Source: Belliella aquatica (lineage in GTDB: Bacteria; Bacteroidota; Bacteroidia; Cytophagales; Cyclobacteriaceae). From it: a stretch of 64,000 nucleotides of DNA. The stretch lies in the NCBI RefSeq assembly GCF_014637795.1, contig NZ_BMFD01000009.1, forward strand, positions 62,001 through 126,000, in the 5' to 3' direction. The notes under the pieces are model-generated. The model was not told where the DNA came from. It saw nothing but the letters and a program-made list of their open reading frames with translations, and ran no database searches. The translations under genes were made by a program, and so were the position numbers. Shown here piece after piece: positions 14,915-24,250 of this stretch (position 1 is the stretch's first letter; every line of letters begins with the position of its first letter).

Positions 14915-17857
14915 ATGGCTTTTCTAATTGATTATATCTGGCAAAGTACATTCTGTTTACTGTTTTTCTATGGTATATATTGGGTCTTTCTAAGAAACGA
15001 GAAAGTATTTGGTTTCACTAGAGTTTACATATTAATCACACCTATTCTAGCGTTACTTTTCCCAATATTGAAAATTCCAGTAAACTTCAGCAAACCAGAT
15101 ATATCATTAGAACAATCACAACTCTTTCGGGCGCTTACCATAGAGCAAGCGCCCGAAGATGTTGCCGGATTTTATGGTTTACCGGAAGTGACTGTACAAA
15201 GTACAAAGCTTCCAATGCTCTTAGAATTCAAAGATTATATCTTGATTTTTTATATTGTCGTCATTGCGCTGCTTACATTAAGATTATTTTGGCAGTTTTT
15301 ACAAATAAGGTTAATCAAAGAAAAAGGTTGGTATCAAACCATTTTTAAGTTAAAAGAAAATTATTTTCTAATTCCAACATTTGGATTAGCTCCAATATTT
15401 TCGTTTTTCAATCAGTTATTTTGGGATGAAACCCATGATTTGAGTTCTGAAGAAAAAGAACAAATTATCAAACACGAAATTGAACATATCCGACAAGGTC
15501 ATTCTTGGGATGTGTTGTATTATCAAATATTAAGTATTCTATTCTGGTTCAACCCCGCAATTCATCTTATGCGAGTAGCCCTCGTCGATGTACATGAATA
15601 CCTAGCAGATGAATCTGTATTAAATCAAACTACAAATAAAGAAAGCTATCCAAAATTAATCGTCAAAATCGCATTTAAGGGAATGGATCTACCTATTGGC
15701 AACTATTTTATTAGATCAACCACGCTTAAACGAATTTTAATGATGAAAAAGTCAGCAAAACCAAATTGGTTCAAAATGGCCATGATTGTGCCATTAACCT
15801 TTATGCTTCTAGCATTGGTTTCCATGAAAACAAGTGAAAGAATAGGGAACTTATTCAGTTTTAGTACTGAAAAAATTGAACTCATTAAAGAACAACTCAT
15901 TGCTTCTCAAGACTCTTTGGAAGTTGCCATCAAGGTAAAGAAAACGAATAATCCAAAACACTATGAACTTATAGGTCCACTAGAAGGCGATAAGTTAACT
16001 GCGCAGCTCGGAGAATTGGTTTACGAATTTTCAGAGATTTCCTCTGACAATGAGTACCTTAAAGTAAGAAGTTTGATCAATACGCTTAGAAGTAACTCTA
16101 GAATTGTAAAGAATTATGGAGCGGTAAAATCCTACAGTCAGGCAACAAAAAAACCAACTCCAGTAGATGGAAATGACAACTGGTATAAATATTTGACAAA
16201 AACTTTAAGTGAAAATTTACCTGAAAAAGAAAAAGAACTTGGTATAGCTTCAGAAATTGAAATAGAATTCATGATCTCCAAAGAAGGGAAAATCACTAAT
16301 CCTATTATCAAAAGAAGCTATGGAGGAGGGGTCGACGAGATTATTCTTCAAGAGTTAGTAAGCACTTCTGCACCAAGATGGAATCCTGGAGAGATCAACG
16401 GCGAAAAAGTCGACGTCATCCACAGTGCTTATTTGCAGCTATCAGGAATGATTTCCAATAATTATGATAGAGAGTCTTTAGAGTTTTTTCCACAATTGAT
16501 GGATATTCCTATTGGTAAGAGTACAAATACTGTTATCAATGAAGACACGGTTTTTGATGTAGTTCAAACTGCACCTATTCCTATGGGAGGAATGGAAGGA
16601 TGGAACGAGTATTTAAAAAATAATTTGACCTATCCTGAGGAATCCAAAGAAAAGAATATTTCAGGGACAGTATATGTGTCATTTGTAGTAGATAAATCGG
16701 GTGCTATAGATGATGTCAAAACAATTCGTGGGGTTAGCCCTGACATCGATGCAGAAGCAATAAGGGTGGTACAAGCGGCACCAAATTGGACTCCGGGAAA
16801 ACAAGCTGGAAAAGAAGTCAATGTGAGAATGCGTTTGCCAATTCGTTTCAAAACCAATAGCAGTGCTGCAAATGAAAATATTTTCAATGTTACTCCCGGT
16901 AATCAAACTCCAAATGATGCAGATGGCTGGTCTTCTCCATCTCCGAAAGGAGGAATGGATGGCTGGATTCGCTATTTATCAGACAATCTTAATTACCCGA
17001 AACAAGCCATTTCAGCTAAACAAGAGGGTACAATTTACTTAACTTTTTTAGTAGCAGAGGATGGAAGCGTTGAAAATGTAGAACTGCTTAGAGGCATAGG
17101 TTATGGAATCGATGAAGAAGCACTGCGCTTGGTAAAGGAAGGTCCAAAATGGATCCCAAGTAAAAAGGATGGTGAAGTAAGAAAATCAAGAATGAGATTA
17201 CCAATTGTATTTGACTTGGATAAGTTGGTTCAAACTTCCACTCCAGCCAAACCAAGTGAAAATTTCAACAAGTACCTCTCAAGAAATCTCAAATACCCAA
17301 TTGAGTCTAGATCAAATGGTCATGTTGGTACCGTAATTGCAAAACTTACACTAGATGAAAATGGAGAAATCAAAAAATCATCTATCAAAGAAAGTTTAAG
17401 TAAAGAATTAGATGCAGAGGTCTTGAGAGTATTGGCTAATGCACCAGCATGGGAGGTAAATAAAAAGGGTTGGAAATATGAAGTCCTTATTCCTGTTACC
17501 TTTAGAATGAATAACGCTGCACCAGAAATAAAAAATAGTCTACCAAACGAGATTGTTGTAGTTGGATATGATTCTCAAACAAGCCAACAAAAAGAGAAAT
17601 CTGATTCTAATGTGAAAAGCAATATGCGAGTTGGTTTTTATATGCCTGAAGTCTTTCAAACTCACGCATCTCCTACTACAAAAATCCCAATTTATATATA
17701 TGAAGGCAAGGTTATAGACTTTGATGACATAGTCAAACTCACTACAGAGACAAAAACAATATTTACAAGAGTCCAAAATCCTTCCAAAATGGAAATTGAA
17801 AAGTTTGGTGATGGAGCGAAAAAAGGAATAGTTTACATAGAAAAAAATAATAAATAA
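14915..17857 (+). CDS. M56 (BlaR1-like) protease with four TonB C-terminal domains
   Basis: A 980-aa membrane protein. Residues 1-305 form the M56 module, with several TM segments, the zinc motif HEIEH (187-191) and the third ligand E228 in VHEYLADESV. A last TM segment lies at about 286-304. Four TonB C-terminal-type domains follow at about 419-510, 558-647, 679-768 and 780-865, with recurring YLxxNLxYP and AxxWxPGxxxG-type signatures. The tail (880-980) has a TonB-box-like EIVVVGYDSQ (879-888) and a degenerate plug-like segment, PIYIYEGKVIDFDDIV to KGIVYIEKN. Cognate of the BlaI repressor 7 bp upstream. The protease part should be cytoplasmic-side and the TonB domains periplasmic. The signal sensed is unknown. 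Confidence 0.9.
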   Translation: MAFLIDYIWQSTFCLLFFYGIYWVFLRNEKVFGFTRVYILITPILALLFPILKIPVNFSKPDISLEQSQLFRALTIEQAPEDVAGFYGLPEVTVQSTKLPMLLEFKDYILIFYIVVIALLTLRLFWQFLQIRLIKEKGWYQTIFKLKENYFLIPTFGLAPIFSFFNQLFWDETHDLSSEEKEQIIKHEIEHIRQGHSWDVLYYQILSILFWFNPAIHLMRVALVDVHEYLADESVLNQTTNKESYPKLIVKIAFKGMDLPIGNYFIRSTTLKRILMMKKSAKPNWFKMAMIVPLTFMLLALVSMKTSERIGNLFSFSTEKIELIKEQLIASQDSLEVAIKVKKTNNPKHYELIGPLEGDKLTAQLGELVYEFSEISSDNEYLKVRSLINTLRSNSRIVKNYGAVKSYSQATKKPTPVDGNDNWYKYLTKTLSENLPEKEKELGIASEIEIEFMISKEGKITNPIIKRSYGGGVDEIILQELVSTSAPRWNPGEINGEKVDVIHSAYLQLSGMISNNYDRESLEFFPQLMDIPIGKSTNTVINEDTVFDVVQTAPIPMGGMEGWNEYLKNNLTYPEESKEKNISGTVYVSFVVDKSGAIDDVKTIRGVSPDIDAEAIRVVQAAPNWTPGKQAGKEVNVRMRLPIRFKTNSSAANENIFNVTPGNQTPNDADGWSSPSPKGGMDGWIRYLSDNLNYPKQAISAKQEGTIYLTFLVAEDGSVENVELLRGIGYGIDEEALRLVKEGPKWIPSKKDGEVRKSRMRLPIVFDLDKLVQTSTPAKPSENFNKYLSRNLKYPIESRSNGHVGTVIAKLTLDENGEIKKSSIKESLSKELDAEVLRVLANAPAWEVNKKGWKYEVLIPVTFRMNNAAPEIKNSLPNEIVVVGYDSQTSQQKEKSDSNVKSNMRVGFYMPEVFQTHASPTTKIPIYIYEGKVIDFDDIVKLTTETKTIFTRVQNPSKMEIEKFGDGAKKGIVYIEKNNK

Positions 17858-17885
17858 CTTAAACACAGTACTATACTCTAAAAGT

Positions 17886-17922
17886 AAAATCCCCACTATC
17901 AGTTTTAGTGGGGATTTTTTTT
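17886..17922 (+). terminator. Bidirectional terminator
   Basis: A 13-bp perfect stem (aaaatccccacta/tagtggggatttt) has a 7-base loop. It lies between the convergent M56 and agmatinase genes and has T-rich tails on both strands. Confidence 0.9.
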
Positions 17923-17938
17923 TAGGTCTATTCAAGAT

Positions 17939-19006
17939 TTATTTCAAATTCAATCTTCCTTGTGAAGCACCATAGAGATTCGCCATTCTATATAGAATTC
18001 GAGCACCTACATTCCCATCCCACTCATCACCTTCGGGACCTGGAGCTACCTCTACCAAATCAAATCCAATCAATCTTCTACCTGACTTTACTACTTCGCG
18101 CACTAAATACATAATTTGATCCAACTCAAAACCACCAGCTACGGGTGTTCCTGTGTTTGGACAAAGTTTTGGATCAAAACCATCAATGTCAATGGTAACA
18201 TAAACTTCTTGAGGTAATTGTTCTACAATTTCATCACAAATGATCTTCCAGGCTTTTCCTTCATAGGAATCTTTCTTAATGTCTTTATCATAGAAAGTAG
18301 TAATCCTATTATTTTCTTTGGCCATGATCGCCTCTGCTTCGCAATAATCTCTAATTCCAACCTGAACAAGCTTGCTGATTTGTGGAAACTTCAATGCGTT
18401 GTAGGCAATAGAAGCATGTGAATATTCAAAGTTCTCGTAAGCAACTCTTAAATCTGCATGGGCATCTATCTGAAGAATTCCAAAGTTATCATGATCATCA
18501 GCTACAGCTTTGATCAATCCTAAAGGAGTACTATGATCTCCTCCAAGAAGAGCAACCATCTTACCTTGTCCTCGATACAATTTCGCTTGTTCGTAAACCC
18601 ACTCGTTCATCTCTGCAGCGGCCTTATTGATTAAATCTGGAACTGCAGCGAAACGCTCTAATTCAGCTTCTGGTGAACCCTTCTCTAACCAATCGATATA
18701 GTTTCGTGCCAAAATTCTAAAATTAGAACTTTTGTTAGCCAAATCATCTGGGATGGGTAACATATAAATCCCCATCTTCCAAGCATCTTTAATGTCATCC
18801 TGAAAAAGATCAACCTGCATCGAAGCATTCAAAACTGCATCGGGTCCATCAGCTGTACCTGGAGAATAAGAAACTGTAACTTCCCATGGCACTGGGATAA
18901 TAATCATTTCGGCAGTATTTTCATCAAATGGCAGACCAAAAAGACTTTCGTAAGTACTTACTCCATTTGGATCAAAACCATCTATAATTTGGTGTTTCAA
19001 AGACAT
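17939..19006 (-). CDS. speB: Agmatinase family ureohydrolase
   Basis: A di-manganese ureohydrolase, 355 aa. Metal-binding motifs are all visible: LLGGDHSTPLG, QIDAHADLR, and TIDIDGFDPKLCPNTGTP with the following VAGGF. The C-terminal motif is DLVEVAPG. The family includes agmatinase (agmatine to putrescine plus urea), arginase and formimidoylglutamase. The TGTPVAGG context and the presence of a deoxyhypusine-synthase-like gene 8 kb away favour agmatinase and polyamine synthesis, but this is inference. No signal peptide, so cytoplasmic. The family is usually about 300 aa; the extra length is at the N terminus. Single gene, convergent with the M56 gene. Confidence 0.85.
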   Translation of the reverse strand: MSLKHQIIDGFDPNGVSTYESLFGLPFDENTAEMIIIPVPWEVTVSYSPGTADGPDAVLNASMQVDLFQDDIKDAWKMGIYMLPIPDDLANKSSNFRILARNYIDWLEKGSPEAELERFAAVPDLINKAAAEMNEWVYEQAKLYRGQGKMVALLGGDHSTPLGLIKAVADDHDNFGILQIDAHADLRVAYENFEYSHASIAYNALKFPQISKLVQVGIRDYCEAEAIMAKENNRITTFYDKDIKKDSYEGKAWKIICDEIVEQLPQEVYVTIDIDGFDPKLCPNTGTPVAGGFELDQIMYLVREVVKSGRRLIGFDLVEVAPGPEGDEWDGNVGARILYRMANLYGASQGRLNLK

Positions 19007-19135
19007 ATTTATAAAATTTTAAATTCGAATTAAATTTAACTATTCACTATCTTCTTGTAAAAAAACAAAATCCAAGCTAAAGTTTAAACAGATTGAGTGA
19101 ATATAAATTCCTTTAATATAAAACAAAGAGATAAC

Positions 19136-19618
19136 CTATTGTAAAACTTCTCTTACTATACCAGTTCCCATTCCCAAATGACTCCAATTATCCACTGCTA
19201 ATTCAATGACAACCATCATTCCAGGTTGAATACTCAAATAGCCTTGATCTGCAATGTGAGAAACCAATGCACTCACGCCAGGATTGTGTCCAACTAACAA
19301 AACACAGCTATGTTCATTATTCATTTTTGAAAGAAGATCTAGAATAACTGATGTTTCAGCTTCATAAACTTCATCGCTAAACTCCATGATTGAAGGGTCC
19401 ATTGAAGACCCTATTAATTCTGTAGTCTGTTTAGTTCTTTTTGAAGAGCTTGAAAGTATTTTATCAACTACGATTTCAGATTTTACAAAAAGTTCTTTTA
19501 ATCTCAATAATTGATTTTTTCCATTTTTTGTTAATTCCCTTTCAAAATCTGTTCCACCACCAGAGTTAAAATCCGCCTCTCCATGTCTCAGAACCACTAA
19601 AATTTTATTCTTTTTCAT
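19136..19618 (-). CDS. SixA-type histidine phosphatase
   Basis: A short histidine-phosphatase-superfamily protein, 160 aa from the ATG at 19618; an in-frame TTG at 19645 was rejected. The phosphate pocket motif LRHGEADF has the nucleophile H12 near the N terminus. The second arginine is in SSSKRTKQTTELI and the second His is in LLVGHNPGVSAL, as in SixA. SixA removes phosphate from histidines of signalling or phosphotransfer proteins; other small phosphatases of this fold act on metabolites. No signal peptide. It is divergent from topA. Confidence 0.88.
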   Translation of the reverse strand: MKKNKILVVLRHGEADFNSGGGTDFERELTKNGKNQLLRLKELFVKSEIVVDKILSSSSKRTKQTTELIGSSMDPSIMEFSDEVYEAETSVILDLLSKMNNEHSCVLLVGHNPGVSALVSHIADQGYLSIQPGMMVVIELAVDNWSHLGMGTGIVREVLQ

Positions 19619-19692
19619 TTTATAATTACCATTTACAGCTAGCAATTGTTTGAAATAATCATGCCAATTCTAAGATAGTGTCTTTCATAATT

Positions 19693-19724
19693 TGGAATAC
19701 AATGTAATCGCATCTATTTTTAGG
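19693..19724 (+). promoter_or_regulatory. Candidate topA promoter
   Basis: TTTG (19693-19696), a 20-base spacer and TATTTTTA (19717-19724) approximate TTTG-N19-TAnnTTTG. An imperfect hairpin (AATGGCATTT/AAATGCCCATT, about 19732-19755) lies in the leader before the ATG at 19775. Confidence 0.4.
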
Positions 19725-19774
19725 ATTTAAATGGCATTTTTAATAAATGCCCATTGTTTTAACCTTAAGGAAGT

Positions 19775-22093
19775 ATGCCAAAAAATTTAGTCATAGTAGA
19801 GTCCCCTGCCAAAGCAAAGACCATAGAAGGATATTTAGGAAAGGATTTTAAAGTAGCGTCAAGTTACGGTCATGTGCGGGATCTGCCAAAAGGTGACAAA
19901 GCCATTGACATTCAGAATAAATTCAAACCAACTTACGAGGTAACTGCTGATAAAAAGGAAGTGATCAAACAACTCAAAAGTCTTGTCAAAGATGCTGACA
20001 TGGTTTACCTAGCAAGTGATGATGACCGCGAGGGAGAAGCTATCAGCTGGCATTTAAAAGAGGTTTTGAAACTCAAAGATGAAAACAGCAAAAGAATTGT
20101 ATTCAGAGAAATCACAAAAAATGCAATTACTAAAGCAATAGAAAATCCAAGAACAATAGATTACGACCTTGTCAATGCACAACAAGCAAGACGAATTTTA
20201 GATCGTTTGGTTGGTTTTGAGCTTTCTCCAATTCTTTGGAAAAAAATTAAAGCAGGACTATCAGCGGGTAGAGTTCAGTCTGTAGCTGTCAGACTAGTAG
20301 TAGAACGCGAGAGAGAAGTAGAAAAATTCAATACCAAACCTTCGTACAGAATTACAGCACTTTTTGATGTAGAAGGCAAGACACTTTCTGCTGAGCTACC
20401 AAAGAAATTTGAAACCCAAGAAGAAGCTGAAGACTTCCTAAAAAAATGTCTAGGGGCTGATTTTAGTATTAAAAGTTTAGAGAAAAAGCCAGGTAAAAAG
20501 TCACCTGCAGCGCCATTTACCACTTCTACATTGCAACAAGAAGCCAGTAGAAAGCTCTATTTCTCTGTAGCACAAACAATGTCAGTTGCGCAGAAATTAT
20601 ATGAAGCTGGTAAGATTACTTACATGAGGACAGACAGCACGAACTTGTCTGACGATGCGATGACAGCTGCAAAAAATGAAATCACCTCAGCTTATGGTGC
20701 TGAGTTTCATAAATCAAGAAAATATACAACTAAGTCAGAAGGAGCTCAAGAAGCTCACGAAGCCATCCGTCCTACAGATTTTTCACAACATGTTACTTCT
20801 GGAGATAGAAATGAGCAGCGCCTTTACGAGTTGATTTGGAAAAGGGCAATTGCCTCGCAAATGGCAGATGCTGAACTTGAAAAAACTAATGTAAGTATCG
20901 CTATTTCGACCTTACCACAGACACTTTCTGCGAGTGGCGAAGTCATCAAGTTTGAGGGCTTTTTGAAAGTTTATCTAGAAAGTACCGATGATGAAGATGA
21001 GGATGATGAAAGCACAGAAAAAGGTTTACTTCCTCCATTGACAGTAGGTCAAATTTTGAATTTGACTGAAATGAAAGGAAGAGAAACATTCACCAGACCT
21101 GCTCCAAGATACACGGAAGCGTCTTTGGTCAAGAAACTTGAAGAAATGGGAATCGGTAGACCTTCTACCTATGCTCCTACTATTTCTACTGTCCAAAAAA
21201 GAAATTATGTGATCAAGGAATCACGTGATGGAAATGAAAGAAAATATGTAGAAATGAAGATCGCCAAAGGCGAATTCAAAAAAGAAACCAAGACAGAAAT
21301 AACAGGTGCAGACAAAAACAAGTTATTTCCTACCAACATTGCCATGGTGGTGAATGACTTTTTGGTCGAGCACTTTCCAAATGTCATTGACTTTACCTTT
21401 ACAGCAAGAGTAGAAAAAGAATTTGATGAAATTGCTCATGGAAACCAAAATTGGGAAGATATGATCCAGAATTTTTATGGAGCATTTCATACCCGAGTAG
21501 AGGAAACTTCCAATGTAGCTAGAGAAGACATCAATACTTCTAGAGAAATCGGAATTGATCCCAAAACAGGGAAAATGATTATAGCTAGATTAGGGAAATT
21601 CGGGCCATTGGTTCAAATCGGTGATCAAGAAGATGAAGAGAAACAATTTGCCAGTCTCAAAAAGGGTCAATTTATAGAAAACATTACACTCGAAGATGCT
21701 TTAGAATTATTTAAGCTTCCAAGAGATGTTGGTAATTTTGAAGACAAGAAAATAGTCGCTGCCATAGGAAGATTTGGGCCTTACTTAAGACATGATAGCA
21801 AATTTGTCTCTTTAGGGAAAGAATATGATCCATTGAGTATAACTGAGGATGAAGCTATTCAACTTATCAAAGACAAGAGAAAAGCAGATGCAGAGAAGCA
21901 TATCAAAACCTTTGAGGAAAATGAAGAAATTCAAATCCTCAATGGTCGATGGGGTCCTTACATCAAGTTTGGTAAAAACAACTTCAAAATCCCTAAAGAC
22001 AAAAAAGCAACCGAATTGAGTTATGCGGAAACCATTGAAATCATAGAAAATCAACCTGAAAAGAAGAAAGGTAGATTTACCAAGAAAAAGTAA
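19775..22093 (+). CDS. topA: DNA topoisomerase I (type IA)
   Basis: This enzyme relaxes negative supercoils behind moving RNA polymerase. The protein is 772 aa. The N-terminal TOPRIM domain opens with LVIVESPAKAKTIEGYLG and has the acidic triad in SDDDREGEA (81-89). The active-site tyrosine is Y283 in ITYMRTDSTNLS, and DNA-binding signatures such as EEMGIGRPSTYAPTIS follow. The C-terminal part (about 585-772) holds repeats of the TopA C-terminal type (LGKFGPLVQIGD, IGRFGPYLRHD, GRWGPYIKFG) instead of cysteine zinc ribbons; the whole protein has a single Cys. The tail is lysine-rich. Monocistronic with a strong terminator. Confidence 0.97.
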   Translation: MPKNLVIVESPAKAKTIEGYLGKDFKVASSYGHVRDLPKGDKAIDIQNKFKPTYEVTADKKEVIKQLKSLVKDADMVYLASDDDREGEAISWHLKEVLKLKDENSKRIVFREITKNAITKAIENPRTIDYDLVNAQQARRILDRLVGFELSPILWKKIKAGLSAGRVQSVAVRLVVEREREVEKFNTKPSYRITALFDVEGKTLSAELPKKFETQEEAEDFLKKCLGADFSIKSLEKKPGKKSPAAPFTTSTLQQEASRKLYFSVAQTMSVAQKLYEAGKITYMRTDSTNLSDDAMTAAKNEITSAYGAEFHKSRKYTTKSEGAQEAHEAIRPTDFSQHVTSGDRNEQRLYELIWKRAIASQMADAELEKTNVSIAISTLPQTLSASGEVIKFEGFLKVYLESTDDEDEDDESTEKGLLPPLTVGQILNLTEMKGRETFTRPAPRYTEASLVKKLEEMGIGRPSTYAPTISTVQKRNYVIKESRDGNERKYVEMKIAKGEFKKETKTEITGADKNKLFPTNIAMVVNDFLVEHFPNVIDFTFTARVEKEFDEIAHGNQNWEDMIQNFYGAFHTRVEETSNVAREDINTSREIGIDPKTGKMIIARLGKFGPLVQIGDQEDEEKQFASLKKGQFIENITLEDALELFKLPRDVGNFEDKKIVAAIGRFGPYLRHDSKFVSLGKEYDPLSITEDEAIQLIKDKRKADAEKHIKTFEENEEIQILNGRWGPYIKFGKNNFKIPKDKKATELSYAETIEIIENQPEKKKGRFTKKK

Positions 22094-22095
22094 TT

Positions 22096-22128
22096 AAAGA
22101 GCAGGTCGAAAGTCCTGCTCTTTTTTTT
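22096..22128 (+). terminator. Terminator of topA
   Basis: A 10-bp perfect stem (aaagagcagg/cctgctcttt) is followed by more T residues (T8 in all). Confidence 0.92.
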
Positions 22129-22204
22129 GCACTTGCCTATCATTTTGATTGGAACGGGTTTTTCATGAAATATTCCAAGTGAATATGCTTTATTCCTTAA
22201 AATT

Positions 22205-23404
22205 ATGAAGTTAAATTGCATGATGAAGTTAGGTATTAGCTTAGTGATATTTTTTCTCTTATTTCATGTTAGTAAATCCTTTTCTCAGGTGACACTAAGA
22301 GGTGTTGTTGAAAATGAAAACAACAATGCTCCAATCCCCTATGCTATGATTTTCCTAAGTAATACGAGCAATGGGACATTGAGTGATTCCTTGGGGAACT
22401 TCACCATGATAATTGAAGAAGGCAAGCATGAATTGATTATAAAATCAATGGGCTTTACAACACTCAATTATGAATTTGATCACTCTAATATTCAGAATAG
22501 ACTTTATAAGTTCAAGCTTGCTTCAAACGATTTAGAACTTACAGAAATAGAGGTTGATTCTAAAAGAGATCGTGTTTGGTATAATAATCTCGAGGTTTTC
22601 AAAAGTTATTTTATCGGCAATAGCACTAATTCAATGAAAAGTAAATTGGTAAATCCCAACATCTTAATATTGGATGATCAGAGTGTTCAAAGAACTCTTT
22701 TAGCAAAAGCGAGTCAGGATTTAATCATTGAAAATACCAATCTAGGTTATACGATCCGTTATTTACTCCAGACATTTGAATATAATATGGCTGAAAAGAA
22801 GATTTTTTATGGTGGTTACTCCTACTTCACCGAGCATGATGGCCTTTCAAAAAGAAAAGTGAAGCAAGTAGAAACCAATAGAAAAAGAGCCTACGAAGGA
22901 AGTTCTATGCATCTATTACGGGCGATTTATAATAATTCTGTAGCAGAGGAAGGATTTATTGTAAGAAGGCTAAAGAAAATCCCTAATATTAACCGCCCGT
23001 CGGAGGAGCATTTGGATAGCATTGCACGGAACCTGAGGTTGGGCAGACCGACACCATACACGTTCGAGGAATTTGCTAGGTTAAAAAAACTTCCCAAAAC
23101 TATAGATCAACTTGAGAAAAAGCCTGTAGACCTCAGCCAATATATAACAAAAGAAGATGGTGGGAAAATCACACTTCATTTTGAAGATTACCTTCAAGTT
23201 ATTTATACGAAAGCTAAGCCTGATCCAAATTATGTTCTACCACACAAAGCAGAAAATCAGGAGAGTTTGATTCATTTTCTCAATGGGAAAATAGAAATTT
23301 ATGAAAATGGAAGTTTCTCTCCTCCATTTGATCTGTTATTTGAAGGGTATATGGGTTGGCTGAAAACAGGTGATTTACTTCCATTAGATTATAATCCACT
23401 ATAA
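22205..23404 (+). CDS. Exported protein with carboxypeptidase-regulatory-like domain
   Basis: A 399-aa exported protein. The signal peptide ends near SKSFSQ (about residue 28). It is followed by one CarboxypepD_reg-like Ig fold (about 29-115) with the typical VTLRGVVENENNNAPIPYAM opening, NGTLSDSLGNFTM and the IKSMGF turn. The remaining 280 residues are a soluble domain of unknown function seen after this module in many Bacteroidota. No beta-barrel or protease motifs are visible. The stop codon is directly followed by the ATG of the sirtuin gene, so the two are translationally coupled, although a functional link is not obvious. Confidence 0.78.
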   Translation: MKLNCMMKLGISLVIFFLLFHVSKSFSQVTLRGVVENENNNAPIPYAMIFLSNTSNGTLSDSLGNFTMIIEEGKHELIIKSMGFTTLNYEFDHSNIQNRLYKFKLASNDLELTEIEVDSKRDRVWYNNLEVFKSYFIGNSTNSMKSKLVNPNILILDDQSVQRTLLAKASQDLIIENTNLGYTIRYLLQTFEYNMAEKKIFYGGYSYFTEHDGLSKRKVKQVETNRKRAYEGSSMHLLRAIYNNSVAEEGFIVRRLKKIPNINRPSEEHLDSIARNLRLGRPTPYTFEEFARLKKLPKTIDQLEKKPVDLSQYITKEDGGKITLHFEDYLQVIYTKAKPDPNYVLPHKAENQESLIHFLNGKIEIYENGSFSPPFDLLFEGYMGWLKTGDLLPLDYNPL

Positions 23405-24106
23405 ATGAAAAAAAAGCTCATCGTATTAACTGGTGCTGGAATTTCAGCAGAAAGTGGGATTGCCACTTTTCGAGACAGCAATGGCCTTTGGGAAGGGCAT
23501 AATGTCATGGACGTAGCCTCACCAGAAGGCTGGAGAAAAAATAAAGAAGTAGTCCTTGAGTTTTATAATCAACGAAGAAAGCAAGCGCTATCTGTTCATC
23601 CCAATCCTGCCCATCTTGCATTAGCTGAATTGGAAAAGCACTTTGATGTCACCATCATCACACAAAATGTAGACAATCTTCACGAAAAAGCTGGTTCTAG
23701 CAATATCATTCACTTGCATGGCGAACTTTTTAAATCCCAAAGTACATTTGATCCGAGTTTAATTTATGAAATGGATCAATGGCAATTGAATATTGGTAAT
23801 AAATGTGAAAAGGGAAGTCAACTGAGACCATTTATAGTATGGTTTGGTGAAATGGTCCCCATGATGGAACCTGCTATAGTTGCAGCACAGCAAGCAGATG
23901 TCTTTGCGGTCATAGGTACTTCACTTCAGGTTTATCCTGCGGCAGGATTGATCCAATACCCACCTAGCGAAAGTTTGAAGTATATCATCGATGTAAAAAT
24001 CCCACAAACTGGCTATATCAATAATTTGAAAGCAATAGAAGCGACTGCTTCAGAAGGAACACAAATCATGGCAAGAGAACTTATTGATAAGTATGTTTAT
24101 CAGTGA
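23405..24106 (+). CDS. cobB: Sirtuin NAD-dependent protein deacylase, zinc-poor
   Basis: A 233-aa Sir2 enzyme that removes acyl groups from lysines using NAD. Visible motifs are LTGAGISAESGIATFRDSNG (NAD loop), TQNVDNLHEKAG and the catalytic histidine in HLHGEL. FYNQRRKQ has the Tyr and Arg that class III (SIRT5/CobB-like) sirtuins use to bind succinyl or malonyl groups. The zinc site is odd: of the usual four cysteines only one remains (NKCEKGSQLRP), and the first pair is replaced by KSQSTFD. LRPFIVWFGEMVP is normal. Translationally coupled to the preceding gene. Confidence 0.92.
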   Translation: MKKKLIVLTGAGISAESGIATFRDSNGLWEGHNVMDVASPEGWRKNKEVVLEFYNQRRKQALSVHPNPAHLALAELEKHFDVTIITQNVDNLHEKAGSSNIIHLHGELFKSQSTFDPSLIYEMDQWQLNIGNKCEKGSQLRPFIVWFGEMVPMMEPAIVAAQQADVFAVIGTSLQVYPAAGLIQYPPSESLKYIIDVKIPQTGYINNLKAIEATASEGTQIMARELIDKYVYQ

Positions 24107-24186
24107 ATTCGTTATTAGGGGGATTGGTTATTTGGAGATTAATGATTGGGTGTATTAGTTATTGGGCCGTATAATTTTTAATCAGA
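24107..24186. other. Low-complexity G/T/A-rich intergenic spacer
   Basis: This stretch between two convergent genes consists of degenerate repeats of units like GATTGGTTATTTGG, ATTGGGTGTATTAG and TTATTGGG. It codes for nothing. It carries none of the terminal repeats of the element family described elsewhere in the window. Confidence 0.45.
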
Positions 24187-24225
24187 CAAAAAAATACCTG
24201 ACAAGTTCCTAAAGCTTGTCAGGTA
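24187..24225 (-). terminator. Terminator of the glucan utilization locus
   Basis: An 11-bp perfect stem (tacctgacaag/cttgtcaggta) has a 9-base loop. On the minus strand it is followed by T7. It ends the GH3 gene 25 bp after the stop. Confidence 0.92.
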
Positions 24226-24250
24226 AAAATTCAATGGGAATTTCAATCTA

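Noticed and set aside
24107-24186. GATTGG/TTATTGG repeats as a CRISPR-like array or element copy
   Set aside because: Units are degenerate, of unequal length, lack spacers and have none of the terminal repeats of the TIR family. Best treated as low-complexity spacer.
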